Assembly: GCF_014779555.2 (NCBI RefSeq)
Contig: NZ_CP094357.1
Location: 124,001 to 188,000, forward strand
Source of the DNA: Lysobacter capsici
GTDB taxonomy: Bacteria; Pseudomonadota; Gammaproteobacteria; Xanthomonadales; Xanthomonadaceae
Reading direction: 5' to 3'
Length of the DNA: 64,000 nucleotides
Part shown: positions 1 through 9,149 of the stretch, piece after piece
Layout: the number at the start of each line of letters is the position of its first letter
How positions within the stretch are numbered: position 1 is the first letter of the stretch
The notes under the pieces: generated by a model
Database searches by the model: none
The model's input: the letters and a program-made list of their open reading frames with translations, nothing else
What the model was told of the DNA's origin: nothing
Position numbers and translations under genes: made by a program

Positions 1-683
1 CCGTCGACCACCACCGCGCCGGCCTGGCTGCCGGGCATGGTCGAACTGCCTTCGTCGATGCGCCCGCCGATCCAGTTGTTGTTGAAGCCGTGGACGACGA
101 TGCCGTCCTGCTGCGCGCGCACCTCGGACTGGCGCAGCAACACGCGGTAGTAATCGCGCTGCACTTCCAGCTTGCCGACTTCCAGCTCGCCGTCGCGCTT
201 GCGCCGGGCGACCGCGGCGCGCGCGGCGTCGAGCTGTTCGCGCTTGAGCTTGCTTTCGCGCTGGGTCTTGTCGAGTTCGCCCTGGTGGCGGTCGTAATCC
301 AGCGCCGAGATCAGCGCGCGCGGAATCGCCGCTTCGATCCTGGCCGTGGCCAAGGCCGCATCGGCCTCGGCGAGCGCGACCTCGGCGTCGACCTCCTTGA
401 CCTCCAGCTCGGCCAGTTCCTTGGCGGCCTTGGCGTGGGCCTGCTCGATCTTGGCTTCCAGGTCAGGTATCTGGGTGCCGGCCTGGCCCGGGTCGATCCG
501 CAGCACCACGTCGCCGGCCTTGACCGGCTGGCCTTCGGGCACGAAATAGCGGATCGCGACCGGCGCGCTGTTGGATTGCGGCGTATAGATGGTCTGGCCG
601 CCGACCGAACGCACTTCGCCGGTCAGCACCACCGCCGCGGCCGGCAGCGCCGCCATCGCCAGTGCGAACATCGCAAGCCGCAT
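1..683 (-). CDS. HlyD-family periplasmic adaptor subunit (C-terminus cut off by window edge)
   Basis: This is the membrane-fusion (periplasmic adaptor) subunit of an ABC or RND-type exporter, which bridges the inner-membrane pump and an outer-membrane channel. About 227 residues are visible. They comprise a signal peptide (residues 1-17, MRLAMFALAMAALPAAA), a first biotinyl-lipoyl-like half (about 25-70, including VPEGQPVKAGDVV), and a long Ala/Glu/Lys-rich coiled-coil hairpin (about 75-185). The return strand and C-terminus lie beyond base 1. The ATG at 683 is preceded by GAGGTG, which overlaps the TGA of the ATPase gene ten bases upstream, so the two genes are translationally linked. The permease is presumably outside the window. 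The family is clear; the exported substrate cannot be told. Confidence 0.85.
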   Translation of the reverse strand, partial: MRLAMFALAMAALPAAAVVLTGEVRSVGGQTIYTPQSNSAPVAIRYFVPEGQPVKAGDVVLRIDPGQAGTQIPDLEAKIEQAHAKAAKELAELEVKEVDAEVALAEADAALATARIEAAIPRALISALDYDRHQGELDKTQRESKLKREQLDAARAAVARRKRDGELEVGKLEVQRDYYRVLLRQSEVRAQQDGIVVHGFNNNWIGGRIDEGSSTMPGSQAGAVVVD

Positions 684-693
684 CGCGAGCACC

Positions 694-1374
694 TCAGGCC
701 GCCGAATCATGATCGACCTTGCCGTCGTGCAGGCGCACCTCGCGCGGCGCGCGCGCGGCGAGGTCGCGGTCGTGGGTCACCAGCACCACGGTCTGGCCGC
801 CGGCATGCACTTCCTGGATCAGGTCGAGCACGTCGCCGGCGCTTTTCGAATCCAGGTTGCCGGTGGGTTCGTCGGCCAGCAACAACGCCGGCTGCAACAG
901 CAGGGCGCGCGCGATCGCCGCGCGCTGCTGCTGGCCGCCCGACAACTCGCTGGGCCGGTGGTTGCTGCGTTCGCCCAGGCCGACCCGCTGCAGCAACGCC
1001 AGCGCGCGATCGTGGGTGCCCGGCGGCGGCTCGCGGTGAAAGCGCAGCGGCAGCAGCACGTTCTCCAGCAGGCTCAGCCGCGGCAGCAGATGGAAGCTTT
1101 GGAACACGAAGCCGATGCGGCGGTTGCGGATGTCGCTGGCGGCCTCGTCGTCCATCGCCGCGACGTCGCGGCCTTCGATCAGATAGCGGCCGCGGGTGGG
1201 CCGGTCCAGGCAACCGAGGATGTTGAGCAGACTGGATTTGCCCGAGCCCGAGGCGCCGGTGATGGCGACGAATTCGCCGCTGGCGATCTTCAGGTCCACC
1301 CCGGCCAATGCATTCACCGCCTGTCCATTCATCTCATAGCGACGATGGACCGCATCCAGTTCGATCATCGACAA
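694..1374 (-). CDS. MacB/LolD-type ABC transporter ATP-binding protein
   Basis: This 226-residue cytoplasmic ATPase would power a MacAB-like tripartite exporter or a lipoprotein-type ABC system. All hallmarks are present: Walker A GASGSGKS (residues 40-47), Q-loop FVFQSF (about 89-94), signature LSGGQQQR (144-151), Walker B LLLADEP (164-170) followed by TGNLDS, and the switch His in VTHD (about 201). Length matches stand-alone MacB/LolD/FtsE-like ATPases. It is the first gene of an operon with the adaptor that starts 10 bases after its stop. ATG 1374 is used; ATG 1368 (Met3) is an alternative. Pairing with an HlyD-type adaptor favours macrolide/peptide-type export over LolCDE. Substrate unknown. 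Confidence 0.93.
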   Translation of the reverse strand: MSMIELDAVHRRYEMNGQAVNALAGVDLKIASGEFVAITGASGSGKSSLLNILGCLDRPTRGRYLIEGRDVAAMDDEAASDIRNRRIGFVFQSFHLLPRLSLLENVLLPLRFHREPPPGTHDRALALLQRVGLGERSNHRPSELSGGQQQRAAIARALLLQPALLLADEPTGNLDSKSAGDVLDLIQEVHAGGQTVVLVTHDRDLAARAPREVRLHDGKVDHDSAA

Positions 1375-1883
1375 CAGCCACAGGTGATAGGGAATATCCG
1401 GCGGAGCGGCGCGTGCGGACCGCTGCGTTCCTCATGCAATCGACCCGGCGCTGACGCCAAGGTTCCCGCCGCGGCCCCGCCGCGGGCCGGTGAGGCGAGC
1501 CGGTGCATGGGTCGTGCCGAGCGCGGACCGTTCCATGGCCGGGTGCCGCCGTTCGTGGGCTAGCTTACCTCGCAGCCGGCGCGGTCAACGCGCCGCTGTC
1601 CCTGCGATGGATGTCATGCACGAGGCGTTTTGTGAGCCCGTACCGCTATTGCGGTTTGCGCGACCGCTAGCTTATGCACAGGGTCATGGAAGATTTCAGC
1701 GCCAAATACCTACTTTCGGTGCACGTAGCCATACGGATGGCTGCCTGTCGGGTTTCGCGCATAGGATGTTCCACGGTCGAACCGCCGCTTCAGGGCCGGA
1801 CCCGACACGCTCGCGGCCGCGGTATTCGCGGCCGCACACCACAAGGCGCGGTCGTATCGACGCCCACCACAGGGGAATATTCC
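1375..1883. other. Intergenic region, no gene seen
   Basis: About 500 bases separate the divergent ABC operon and the small lipoprotein gene. Open frames cross it, but none has a convincing start, ribosome site or recognisable product. It should hold the two divergent promoters; no strong consensus was identified by eye. Confidence 0.5.
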
Positions 1884-2015
1884 ATGCTCCGCAAACTCTC
1901 GGTATGTCTGCTGATCGTTCTGCTCACCGGCTGCATGCCGCCGCCGCGCTTTATGCCCGACGAGCTGAGCCAGGCGCCTCACGCGCACGCGACGGCGAAC
2001 AGCGCCAAGTCCTGA
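1884..2015 (+). CDS. Small lipoprotein (43 aa)
   Basis: A very short exported lipoprotein of unknown role. The N-terminus is a compact lipoprotein signal: MLRK, a hydrophobic core LSVCLLIVLL, then lipobox LTGC with Cys19 as the lipidated residue. The mature part is only about 25 residues (Pro-rich start, then a His/Ala-rich tail). ATG 1884 is chosen because AGGGG lies about ten bases upstream and the signal starts there; the frame stays open further upstream but without signal character. A second lipoprotein gene begins 83 bases downstream on the same strand, so the two may be co-transcribed. It resembles entericidin-like mini-lipoproteins in size only. Confidence 0.6.
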   Translation: MLRKLSVCLLIVLLTGCMPPPRFMPDELSQAPHAHATANSAKS

Positions 2016-2098
2016 ACCGTATAGGCTCCGGCTGGCTGAGTTAAGCCCGAGTTCAACGCATCAGGCAGAAGCTGAATCCCTACTCGGGGGGTCTGCCC

Positions 2099-2635
2099 AT
2101 GATCCGCAAATTGATGATTCCACTGGTCGCGGCCAGCCTGTTGGCGGGCTGCGTTTCCGACTATTCGCTGCGTGGCGGCGGTGGTTCGTATTACTACGGC
2201 CGCCCCAGCGTCGACTACAACTATTACGGCGGTTACGGCGGCTATTACGGCCCCGGTTACGGCTATCCGTATGGCGAGGCCTATCGCTACCGCGGCTACG
2301 GCTATCCGGGCTATTACGGCGGCGGCTATTACGGTGGCTATCCGTATGGCTACTACCCGCGCCCGTACTATCCGAACCGACCGGGCCGTCCGCACAACCC
2401 GTCGCGGCCGCCTAACCCGCCGCGTCAGGACGGCGGCGTGCCGTGGCGCGACACGCATCGGGTCAACGGCGGCACCTGGGCGCCGAACAACCCGGTTCAA
2501 CAGCAGCCGCAGCCGCGTGCCTACTCGACCCCACAACCGCGCAGCTTCTCGCAGCCGCAGATGCAGCCGCGTATGCCAACCGCTCCGGCGGCCCGTCGCG
2601 ATGGCGGCCGGGCGTGGAAGGACGTCGAGCGCTGA
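2099..2635 (+). CDS. Gly/Tyr-rich lipoprotein of unknown function
   Basis: A 178-residue envelope lipoprotein. The signal ends in a clear lipobox LLAGC (Cys18). Residues about 25-95 are almost entirely Gly, Tyr and Pro in short GGYYG / YGYPGYYG repeats, a low-complexity, probably disordered and sticky segment. Residues about 95-178 are Pro/Gln/Arg-rich and contain a twice-repeated small motif (QDGGVPWRDT about 111-120; RRDGGRAWKDVER at the C-terminus). The duplicated R/QDGGxxWxD motif looks like a short functional or packing module. Start: ATG 2099, with GGGGGG about seven bases upstream. Function unknown; a surface or matrix role is only a guess from composition. Confidence 0.72.
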   Translation: MIRKLMIPLVAASLLAGCVSDYSLRGGGGSYYYGRPSVDYNYYGGYGGYYGPGYGYPYGEAYRYRGYGYPGYYGGGYYGGYPYGYYPRPYYPNRPGRPHNPSRPPNPPRQDGGVPWRDTHRVNGGTWAPNNPVQQQPQPRAYSTPQPRSFSQPQMQPRMPTAPAARRDGGRAWKDVER

Positions 2636-2659
2636 ACCGTCTGCCCGGCATCTGGTCGA

Positions 2660-2683
2660 ACGCCGCCCCGGTTCGGGCGGCGT
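2660..2683 (+). terminator. Hairpin after the Gly/Tyr-rich lipoprotein gene
   Basis: A nine-base-pair GC stem (2660-2668 with 2675-2683, loop 2669-2674) lies 25 bases after the stop codon. There is no strong T-run behind it, so it may be a weak terminator or an mRNA 3'-end stabiliser. Confidence 0.4.
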
Positions 2684-2925
2684 CAGCCTGAACCGTTTCT
2701 AGCCGGTCGTCCGACCGGTGGTCGGCTGTGCCGAAAGTGGAACGGGGCGCACTTGCGTTCACGCCGAAGTGACAGCAATCTACCGCTACTGACCGCTTGC
2801 GTCGCATTTGGACGTTTTCGGTAAGCACAGGCTTCTATGTCGGCGCCTGGCGAGGAATCACGGATCCCCCCTGTTCCGTCCTTGTCAGGCGTCGGCGCCC
2901 ATTCCCTCGGCGACGAGGCACGGCG

Positions 2926-2955
2926 AAAAAACGCGCGCATCGACGCGCGTTTTTT
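2926..2955. terminator. Bidirectional Rho-independent terminator
   Basis: AAAAAACGCGCG (2926-2937) pairs perfectly with CGCGCGTTTTTT (2944-2955) around a six-base loop. Because A-run and T-run flank the GC stem symmetrically, it can terminate transcription on either strand: the lipoprotein genes from the left, or a minus-strand transcript from the right. Confidence 0.8.
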
Positions 2956-3062
2956 CGTTTCCGGTCAATGGCTTGGTGATTTGCCCGAGCGGCCGCGCCA
3001 GCTCGGACGCCTGAGCCGCACAGGGCCTGATGGCCGCACGGCCCGCCCAAACGCCAGGCAAT

Positions 3063-3097
3063 AAAAAGGGGCCGAATGTCCCCCGACATTCGGCCCC
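3063..3097 (-). terminator. Minus-strand Rho-independent terminator without an obvious gene
   Basis: A 13-bp perfect stem (3068-3080 with 3085-3097, four-base loop) is followed on the minus strand by TTTTTAT. Orientation requires a transcript arriving from higher coordinates on the minus strand, where no protein gene is seen before mnmG on the opposite strand. It may end a small RNA. Confidence 0.65.
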
Positions 3098-3210
3098 CCG
3101 GCTTCCCCCGCGAGCGCTTGGCCAGCCCCTGTTCCAATTCCAGCCGGCGTCTAGCGCCTGCCCCGCAAGGTGCATGAGTAGCTACGCATGATCCGTGCCA
3201 ACCGATGAGG

Positions 3211-3326
3211 CCGGGAATCGGGAAAGGGGAATCGGGAATGGGCAAAGCGCGGCGCCGTGAGACCATATGTCTGCGGGAGCCGCGGCTTTACGCTGTTGAT
3301 TCCCGATTCCCGATTCCCGATTCCCA
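3211..3326. repeat. Inverted heptamer arrays (GGGAATC ... GATTCCC) upstream of mnmG
   Basis: Units of GGGAATC at 3213-3240 face units of GATTCCC at 3299-3325 across about 55 bases. The array could fold into a long imperfect stem. It ends 12 bases before the mnmG start codon. The same heptamer occurs near 10.6 kb and 36.5 kb. Confidence 0.75.
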
Positions 3327-3337
3327 GCACCCAAGCC

Positions 3338-5227
<1,890 letters not shown>

Positions 5228-5260
5228 GCGCGGAGCGCGCGCGGTGCCGCGATTGCGACT

Positions 5261-5357
5261 GTAGGAGCGGCGCGAGCCGCGACCGCGACATCACCGTTAC
5301 GACGGAACTCGCGGCGCAGTTGTATTGGCGCGGTCGCGGCTTGCGCCGCTCCTACAG
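5261..5357. repeat. Inverted pair of GTAGGAGCGGC-type REP sequences
   Basis: A forward copy (5261-5288, GTAGGAGCGGCGCGAGCCGC...) and an inverted copy (5329-5357) enclose about 40 bases between mnmG and the convergent opgD. Each copy is itself palindromic (GCGGCGCGAGCCGC core). At least seven more copies occur in the window, always between genes. REP pairs of this kind are typical of Xanthomonadaceae and Pseudomonas genomes. Confidence 0.85.
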
Positions 5358-5426
5358 GGTTTGCCGTGAAATCGCAGCGCGTTTGCAAGCGGGCGGCTGT
5401 GACGCCACACCGCGCTTGCAATGACC

Positions 5427-7019
5427 TCAGTACACCTTGCGTTCGCTCTTCGCCGGCGGCGACCACTGATACAACCAAGTCTCGCTGAGCGCGCCGCTGG
5501 CGTCCTTGAGGAACAGCCGCAGATCGATCTGTTCGGTCGAATCGCCCGGCGGCACCGCGTCGAACATCACCCGGTAGCCGTCGATCTCGTGCAGCGGCCG
5601 GCACGACACGGTTTCCAGTTTTCCGCCGCCGCCGATCTGCAGCACCGGTTCGACCGTGGCGTCGCGCCTGGCCAACGCGGCCAGCGGGCCGCCGGCGAAA
5701 TCCACCGCGAAGCGCCAGGAAAAATAATCGCGCTTGAAGCCGATGCGCCCGCCCAGGCCGGTGCGGGTGGCGACGCAATGCGCGAGCTTGGGCACCGCGG
5801 GCGGCTGCGCGCCCCAGTACAGCCGATAGCCGTACAGCAGTTCCTGCCCGGCCTGCGGTTTGTCGCGCGGGTTCCAGAACGCGACGATGTTGTCGAAGGT
5901 TTCGTCCAGGGTCGGGATCTCGACCAACTGCACCGAGCCCGCGCCCCAACCTTGCTTGGGTTCGACCCAGAGGCACGGGCGCTTGTCGTAGAACACGCCG
6001 TCGTCCTGGTAATGATCGAAATTGCGGTCGCGCTGCAGCAAGCCGAAGCCGCGCGGGTTGTCGTCGCTGAACATGTTGAAGCGCAGGTGCTCGGGATTGC
6101 ACAGCGGACGCCAGATCCATTCGCCGCTGCCGCTCCACATCGCCAGGCCGTCGGTGTCGTGGATCTCCGGGCGCCAGTCCCAGTCCATGCGGCGGTCGTT
6201 CTCGCCGGTCTGGTACATGCTGGTGCACGGGCCCAGGCCGAGGCGCTCGATGGTCTTGCGCGGGTACAAGGCGCAGTCGATGTCCATCAGCAGCACCTCG
6301 CCGGGCGTGATCGCGAAGCGGTAGGCGCCGGCGATGCTGGGCGAGTCGAGCAGGCCGTACACGACCACGGTGTTGGATTGCGGCGACGGGCGTTCGAGCC
6401 AGTAGGCGACGAAATCCGGGAACTCCTCGGCGTGGCCGGTGCCGGTGTCGATCGCCAGACCGCGCGCGGACTGGCCGTACTGGCCCTCCACGCCGACCGC
6501 GCGGAAATAACTGGCGCCCAGGAACGCGGCGAAATCGCGCTCGGGGTCCTGACGGGTATTGAGGCGGAACCCGGCGAAGCCCAGATCGGCCGGCAGCGGC
6601 TTGCCGTCCAGGCCGCTGCGCTTGCGGTCGAACATGCCCGGGTCGTAGGCGATTTCGCGCGCCTGGCCGGCGTCGACTTCGTACATGCGCACCGGCGATT
6701 TGAAGAACAGGCCCAGGTGGAAGAACTGGGCGAGGAACTTGCCGTCGCCGCCGCCCCACAGGGCGTGATCTCGATTGAAGCGGATCGACTGGTACTGGTC
6801 CCAGTTCATCGCCGCGACCGGCGCCGGCAAGGTGCTGCTGCGCGGCGCGTAGGCGCGTTGGGCGAGCGCGCGGGCCTGGCCCTTGAGCGCGGCGAAGTCG
6901 AACGGCTGGGCCGGCCCGAGCTGGGTCGCGGCGGGGCCGGTCAGGGCCAGCGCGGGCAGGGGCAGGCCGAACGAGGCCAAGGCCGCGGCCGCGGATTTGA
7001 GGAACTCGCGTCGGATCAT
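5427..7019 (-). CDS. opgD: Periplasmic glucan biosynthesis protein OpgD (MdoD)
   Basis: Periplasmic protein acting on osmoregulated periplasmic glucans, controlling their backbone structure or length. The 530-residue product matches OpgD/OpgG size. It begins with a twin-arginine signal (MIRREFLK, Arg3-Arg4, then a hydrophobic AAAALASFGLPLPALA stretch), as expected for OpgD and unlike the Sec-exported OpgG. The family fold is recognisable from phrases such as NWDQYQSIRF, FHLGLFF and GFAGFRLN. ATG 7019 is chosen because the Tat motif starts immediately after it; the frame extends 15 codons upstream without signal features. No opgH or opgG is next to it. Confidence 0.93.
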   Translation of the reverse strand: MIRREFLKSAAAALASFGLPLPALALTGPAATQLGPAQPFDFAALKGQARALAQRAYAPRSSTLPAPVAAMNWDQYQSIRFNRDHALWGGGDGKFLAQFFHLGLFFKSPVRMYEVDAGQAREIAYDPGMFDRKRSGLDGKPLPADLGFAGFRLNTRQDPERDFAAFLGASYFRAVGVEGQYGQSARGLAIDTGTGHAEEFPDFVAYWLERPSPQSNTVVVYGLLDSPSIAGAYRFAITPGEVLLMDIDCALYPRKTIERLGLGPCTSMYQTGENDRRMDWDWRPEIHDTDGLAMWSGSGEWIWRPLCNPEHLRFNMFSDDNPRGFGLLQRDRNFDHYQDDGVFYDKRPCLWVEPKQGWGAGSVQLVEIPTLDETFDNIVAFWNPRDKPQAGQELLYGYRLYWGAQPPAVPKLAHCVATRTGLGGRIGFKRDYFSWRFAVDFAGGPLAALARRDATVEPVLQIGGGGKLETVSCRPLHEIDGYRVMFDAVPPGDSTEQIDLRLFLKDASGALSETWLYQWSPPAKSERKVY

Positions 7020-7138
7020 GGGGCAGGCGACGGGGTAGCGATGGGGGTTGAGCATGCTAGCCAATCGCGGCGCGGCGTTGGTTAGGGGTTTGTCTAGGTG
7101 GGGGAGTGGGTCGCGGTTGCGGGCGTGCGGCCCTCATC

Positions 7139-7257
7139 CGCCCTGCGGGCACCTTCTCCCGCAGGCGGGAGAAGGGAGCGAAGCATCGCTTGCGTCTCAG
7201 GTGGCGTCGCCTCCTGGACTCCCTCTCCCGCTTGCGGGAGAGGGCCGGGGTGAGGGC
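7139..7257. repeat. Two palindromic CTCTCCCGC...GCGGGAGAGG repeats
   Basis: One hairpin lies at about 7160-7183 (CTTCTCCCGCAGGCGGGAGAAG) and a second at about 7213-7240, the latter trailed by GGCCGGGGTGAGGG. A third copy of the latter type occurs at 12713-12749. They fill the 311-base gap between the divergent opgD and the FAD-protein gene, which holds nothing else recognisable. Confidence 0.75.
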
Positions 7258-7330
7258 ACGCGCAAGCGCGGTGCTGGCGACGACGACCGCCAAAAAACCA
7301 CCCACCCACGAAGCCTCTTAGAATATCGCC

Positions 7331-9010
7331 ATGCTTCGAATCACCGACCTCCGCCTGCCGCTGGATCATTCCGAGCGCGCACTCACCGATGCCGTGCTCG
7401 CGCGCCTGCGCATCGACGCCGCCGACCTGACCGGTTTCACCGTCGCCAAGCGCAGCTACGACGCGCGCAAGCGCGGCGGCATCGTGCTGATCTATTCGCT
7501 GGACGTGGATACGCCGCGCGAGGCCGAGCTCCTCGCGCGCGAACAGGCCGGCGTGGAACCTGCTCCGGCGAAGAAACGCGACAAAGGCCCGGCCGACACC
7601 AGCAAGGTGCTGCGCACGCCCGATACCGAATACAAATTCGTCGCGCGCGCGCCGGCCGCGTTGCCGCTGCGGCCGATCGTGATCGGGATGGGCCCGTGCG
7701 GCCTGTTCGTCGGTCTGGTCCTGGCGCAGATGGGCTTTCGCCCGATCATCCTCGAACGCGGCAAGGCGGTGCGCGAACGCACCGTCGACACCTTCGGCCT
7801 GTGGCGCAAGCGCGTGCTCAATCCCGAATCGAACGTGCAGTTCGGCGAAGGCGGCGCGGGCACGTTTTCCGACGGCAAGCTCTACAGCCAGATCAGCGAC
7901 AAGCAGCACCACGGCCGCAAGGTGCTGACCGAATTCGTGAAAGCCGGCGCGCCGGAGGAAATCCTCTACGTCAGCAAGCCGCACATCGGCACGTTCCGGC
8001 TGGTGTCGATGGTCGAGAACATGCGCGCGACGATCGAGTCGCTCGGCGGCGAAATCCGCTTCTCGCAGCGGGTCGAGGACGTGCTGATCGAAGACGGCAA
8101 GGTGCGCGGGGTAAGCCTGGCCGACGGCCAGCAACTGCGCGCCGATCATGTGGTGTTCGCGATCGGCCACAGCGCGCGCGACACCTTCGCGATGCTGCAC
8201 CAGCGCGGCGTGTTCATGGAGGCGAAACCGTTCTCGATCGGCTTTCGCATCGAACACCCGCAGTCGCTGATCGACGCCGCGCGCTTCGGGCCGCAGGCCG
8301 GGCATCCGATCCTCGGCGCGGCCGACTACAAGCTGGTGCATCACTGTCGCAACGGCCGCTCGGTGTACAGCTTCTGCATGTGCCCGGGCGGCACCGTGGT
8401 CGCCGCGGCGAGCGAGCCCGGCCGCGTGGTCACCAACGGCATGAGTCAGTACTCGCGCAACGAACGCAACGCCAATGCAGCGATCGTGGTCGGGATCACG
8501 CCGGATGACTACAAGGCTTACGACGACAGCGGCTCGCCGCTGGCCGGCGTGGCCTTGCAGCGGCATTGGGAAGCGCAGGCGTTCGCGCTCGGCGGCGGCG
8601 AATACGAAGCGCCGGGCCAGACCGTCGGCGATTTCCTCGCCGGCCGCGCCTCGACCGCGCTCGGCGCGGTGCAGCCGTCGTATACGCCGGGCGTGCGATT
8701 GAGCGATCTGAGCGCGTCGCTGCCCGACTACGCGATCGCCGCGATCCGCGAAGCGCTGCCCGCGTTCGACAAACAGATCAAGGGCTTCGCCCTGCCCGAC
8801 GCGATGCTGACCGGGGTGGAGACGCGCACGTCCTCGCCGGTGCGCATCACCCGCGGCGCCGACGGCCACAGCCTCAACACCCGCGGCCTGTTCCCGGCCG
8901 GCGAGGGCGCCGGTTACGCCGGCGGCATTCTGTCGGCGGCGGTGGACGGGATCCGCACCGCCGAGGCGGTGGCGTTGAGCATCCTCGGCGACGCGGCTCG
9001 CGCGGCCTGA
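7331..9010 (+). CDS. FAD-dependent dehydrogenase-like protein (COG2509-type)
   Basis: A 559-residue cytosolic flavoprotein of the uncharacterised FAD-dependent dehydrogenase family. An N-terminal domain of about 100 residues (basic, KRSYDARKRGG about 40-50) precedes the flavin fold VIGMGPCGLFVG (about 117-128). The family-typical FGEGGAGTFSDGKL lies at 171-184, and SFCMCPGG with FPAGEGAGYAGGI-type phrases follow further on. The terminal FPAGEGAGYAGG box is the usual FAD/NAD-contacting end of this family. Substrate unknown. It is monocistronic by spacing: opgD is divergent and the next gene is 139 bases away. Confidence 0.85.
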   Translation: MLRITDLRLPLDHSERALTDAVLARLRIDAADLTGFTVAKRSYDARKRGGIVLIYSLDVDTPREAELLAREQAGVEPAPAKKRDKGPADTSKVLRTPDTEYKFVARAPAALPLRPIVIGMGPCGLFVGLVLAQMGFRPIILERGKAVRERTVDTFGLWRKRVLNPESNVQFGEGGAGTFSDGKLYSQISDKQHHGRKVLTEFVKAGAPEEILYVSKPHIGTFRLVSMVENMRATIESLGGEIRFSQRVEDVLIEDGKVRGVSLADGQQLRADHVVFAIGHSARDTFAMLHQRGVFMEAKPFSIGFRIEHPQSLIDAARFGPQAGHPILGAADYKLVHHCRNGRSVYSFCMCPGGTVVAAASEPGRVVTNGMSQYSRNERNANAAIVVGITPDDYKAYDDSGSPLAGVALQRHWEAQAFALGGGEYEAPGQTVGDFLAGRASTALGAVQPSYTPGVRLSDLSASLPDYAIAAIREALPAFDKQIKGFALPDAMLTGVETRTSSPVRITRGADGHSLNTRGLFPAGEGAGYAGGILSAAVDGIRTAEAVALSILGDAARAA

Positions 9011-9149
9011 GCCGCCACGCGGCCTGATCGGCGGCGCGCGGCATCGGCGCGCATCGCGATGAGGCGAACGCCGACCTGACTTCTGGCCATGTCGCCGGCG
9101 CGCGTGGCTGGTTAAGGTCGGGGTCGTTTCCCTGCACAGGATGTGGCGC

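Larger units (their letters stand above)
2684..3337. other. Gene-free region with two terminator-like hairpins and a heptamer inverted repeat
   Basis: About 650 bases with no convincing protein gene. It contains a symmetric hairpin at 2926-2955, a minus-strand terminator at 3063-3097 with no annotated gene to terminate, and an inverted array of GGGAATC/GATTCCC units just ahead of mnmG (listed separately). The minus-strand terminator suggests a small RNA read from about 3200 down to 3060, but no known RNA family was recognised. Confidence 0.5.

Noticed and set aside
2684-3337. tRNA, 4.5S, 6S or tmRNA gene in the GC-rich region before mnmG
   Set aside because: None of the conserved sequence blocks of these RNAs was found on either strand; only terminator-like hairpins are visible.
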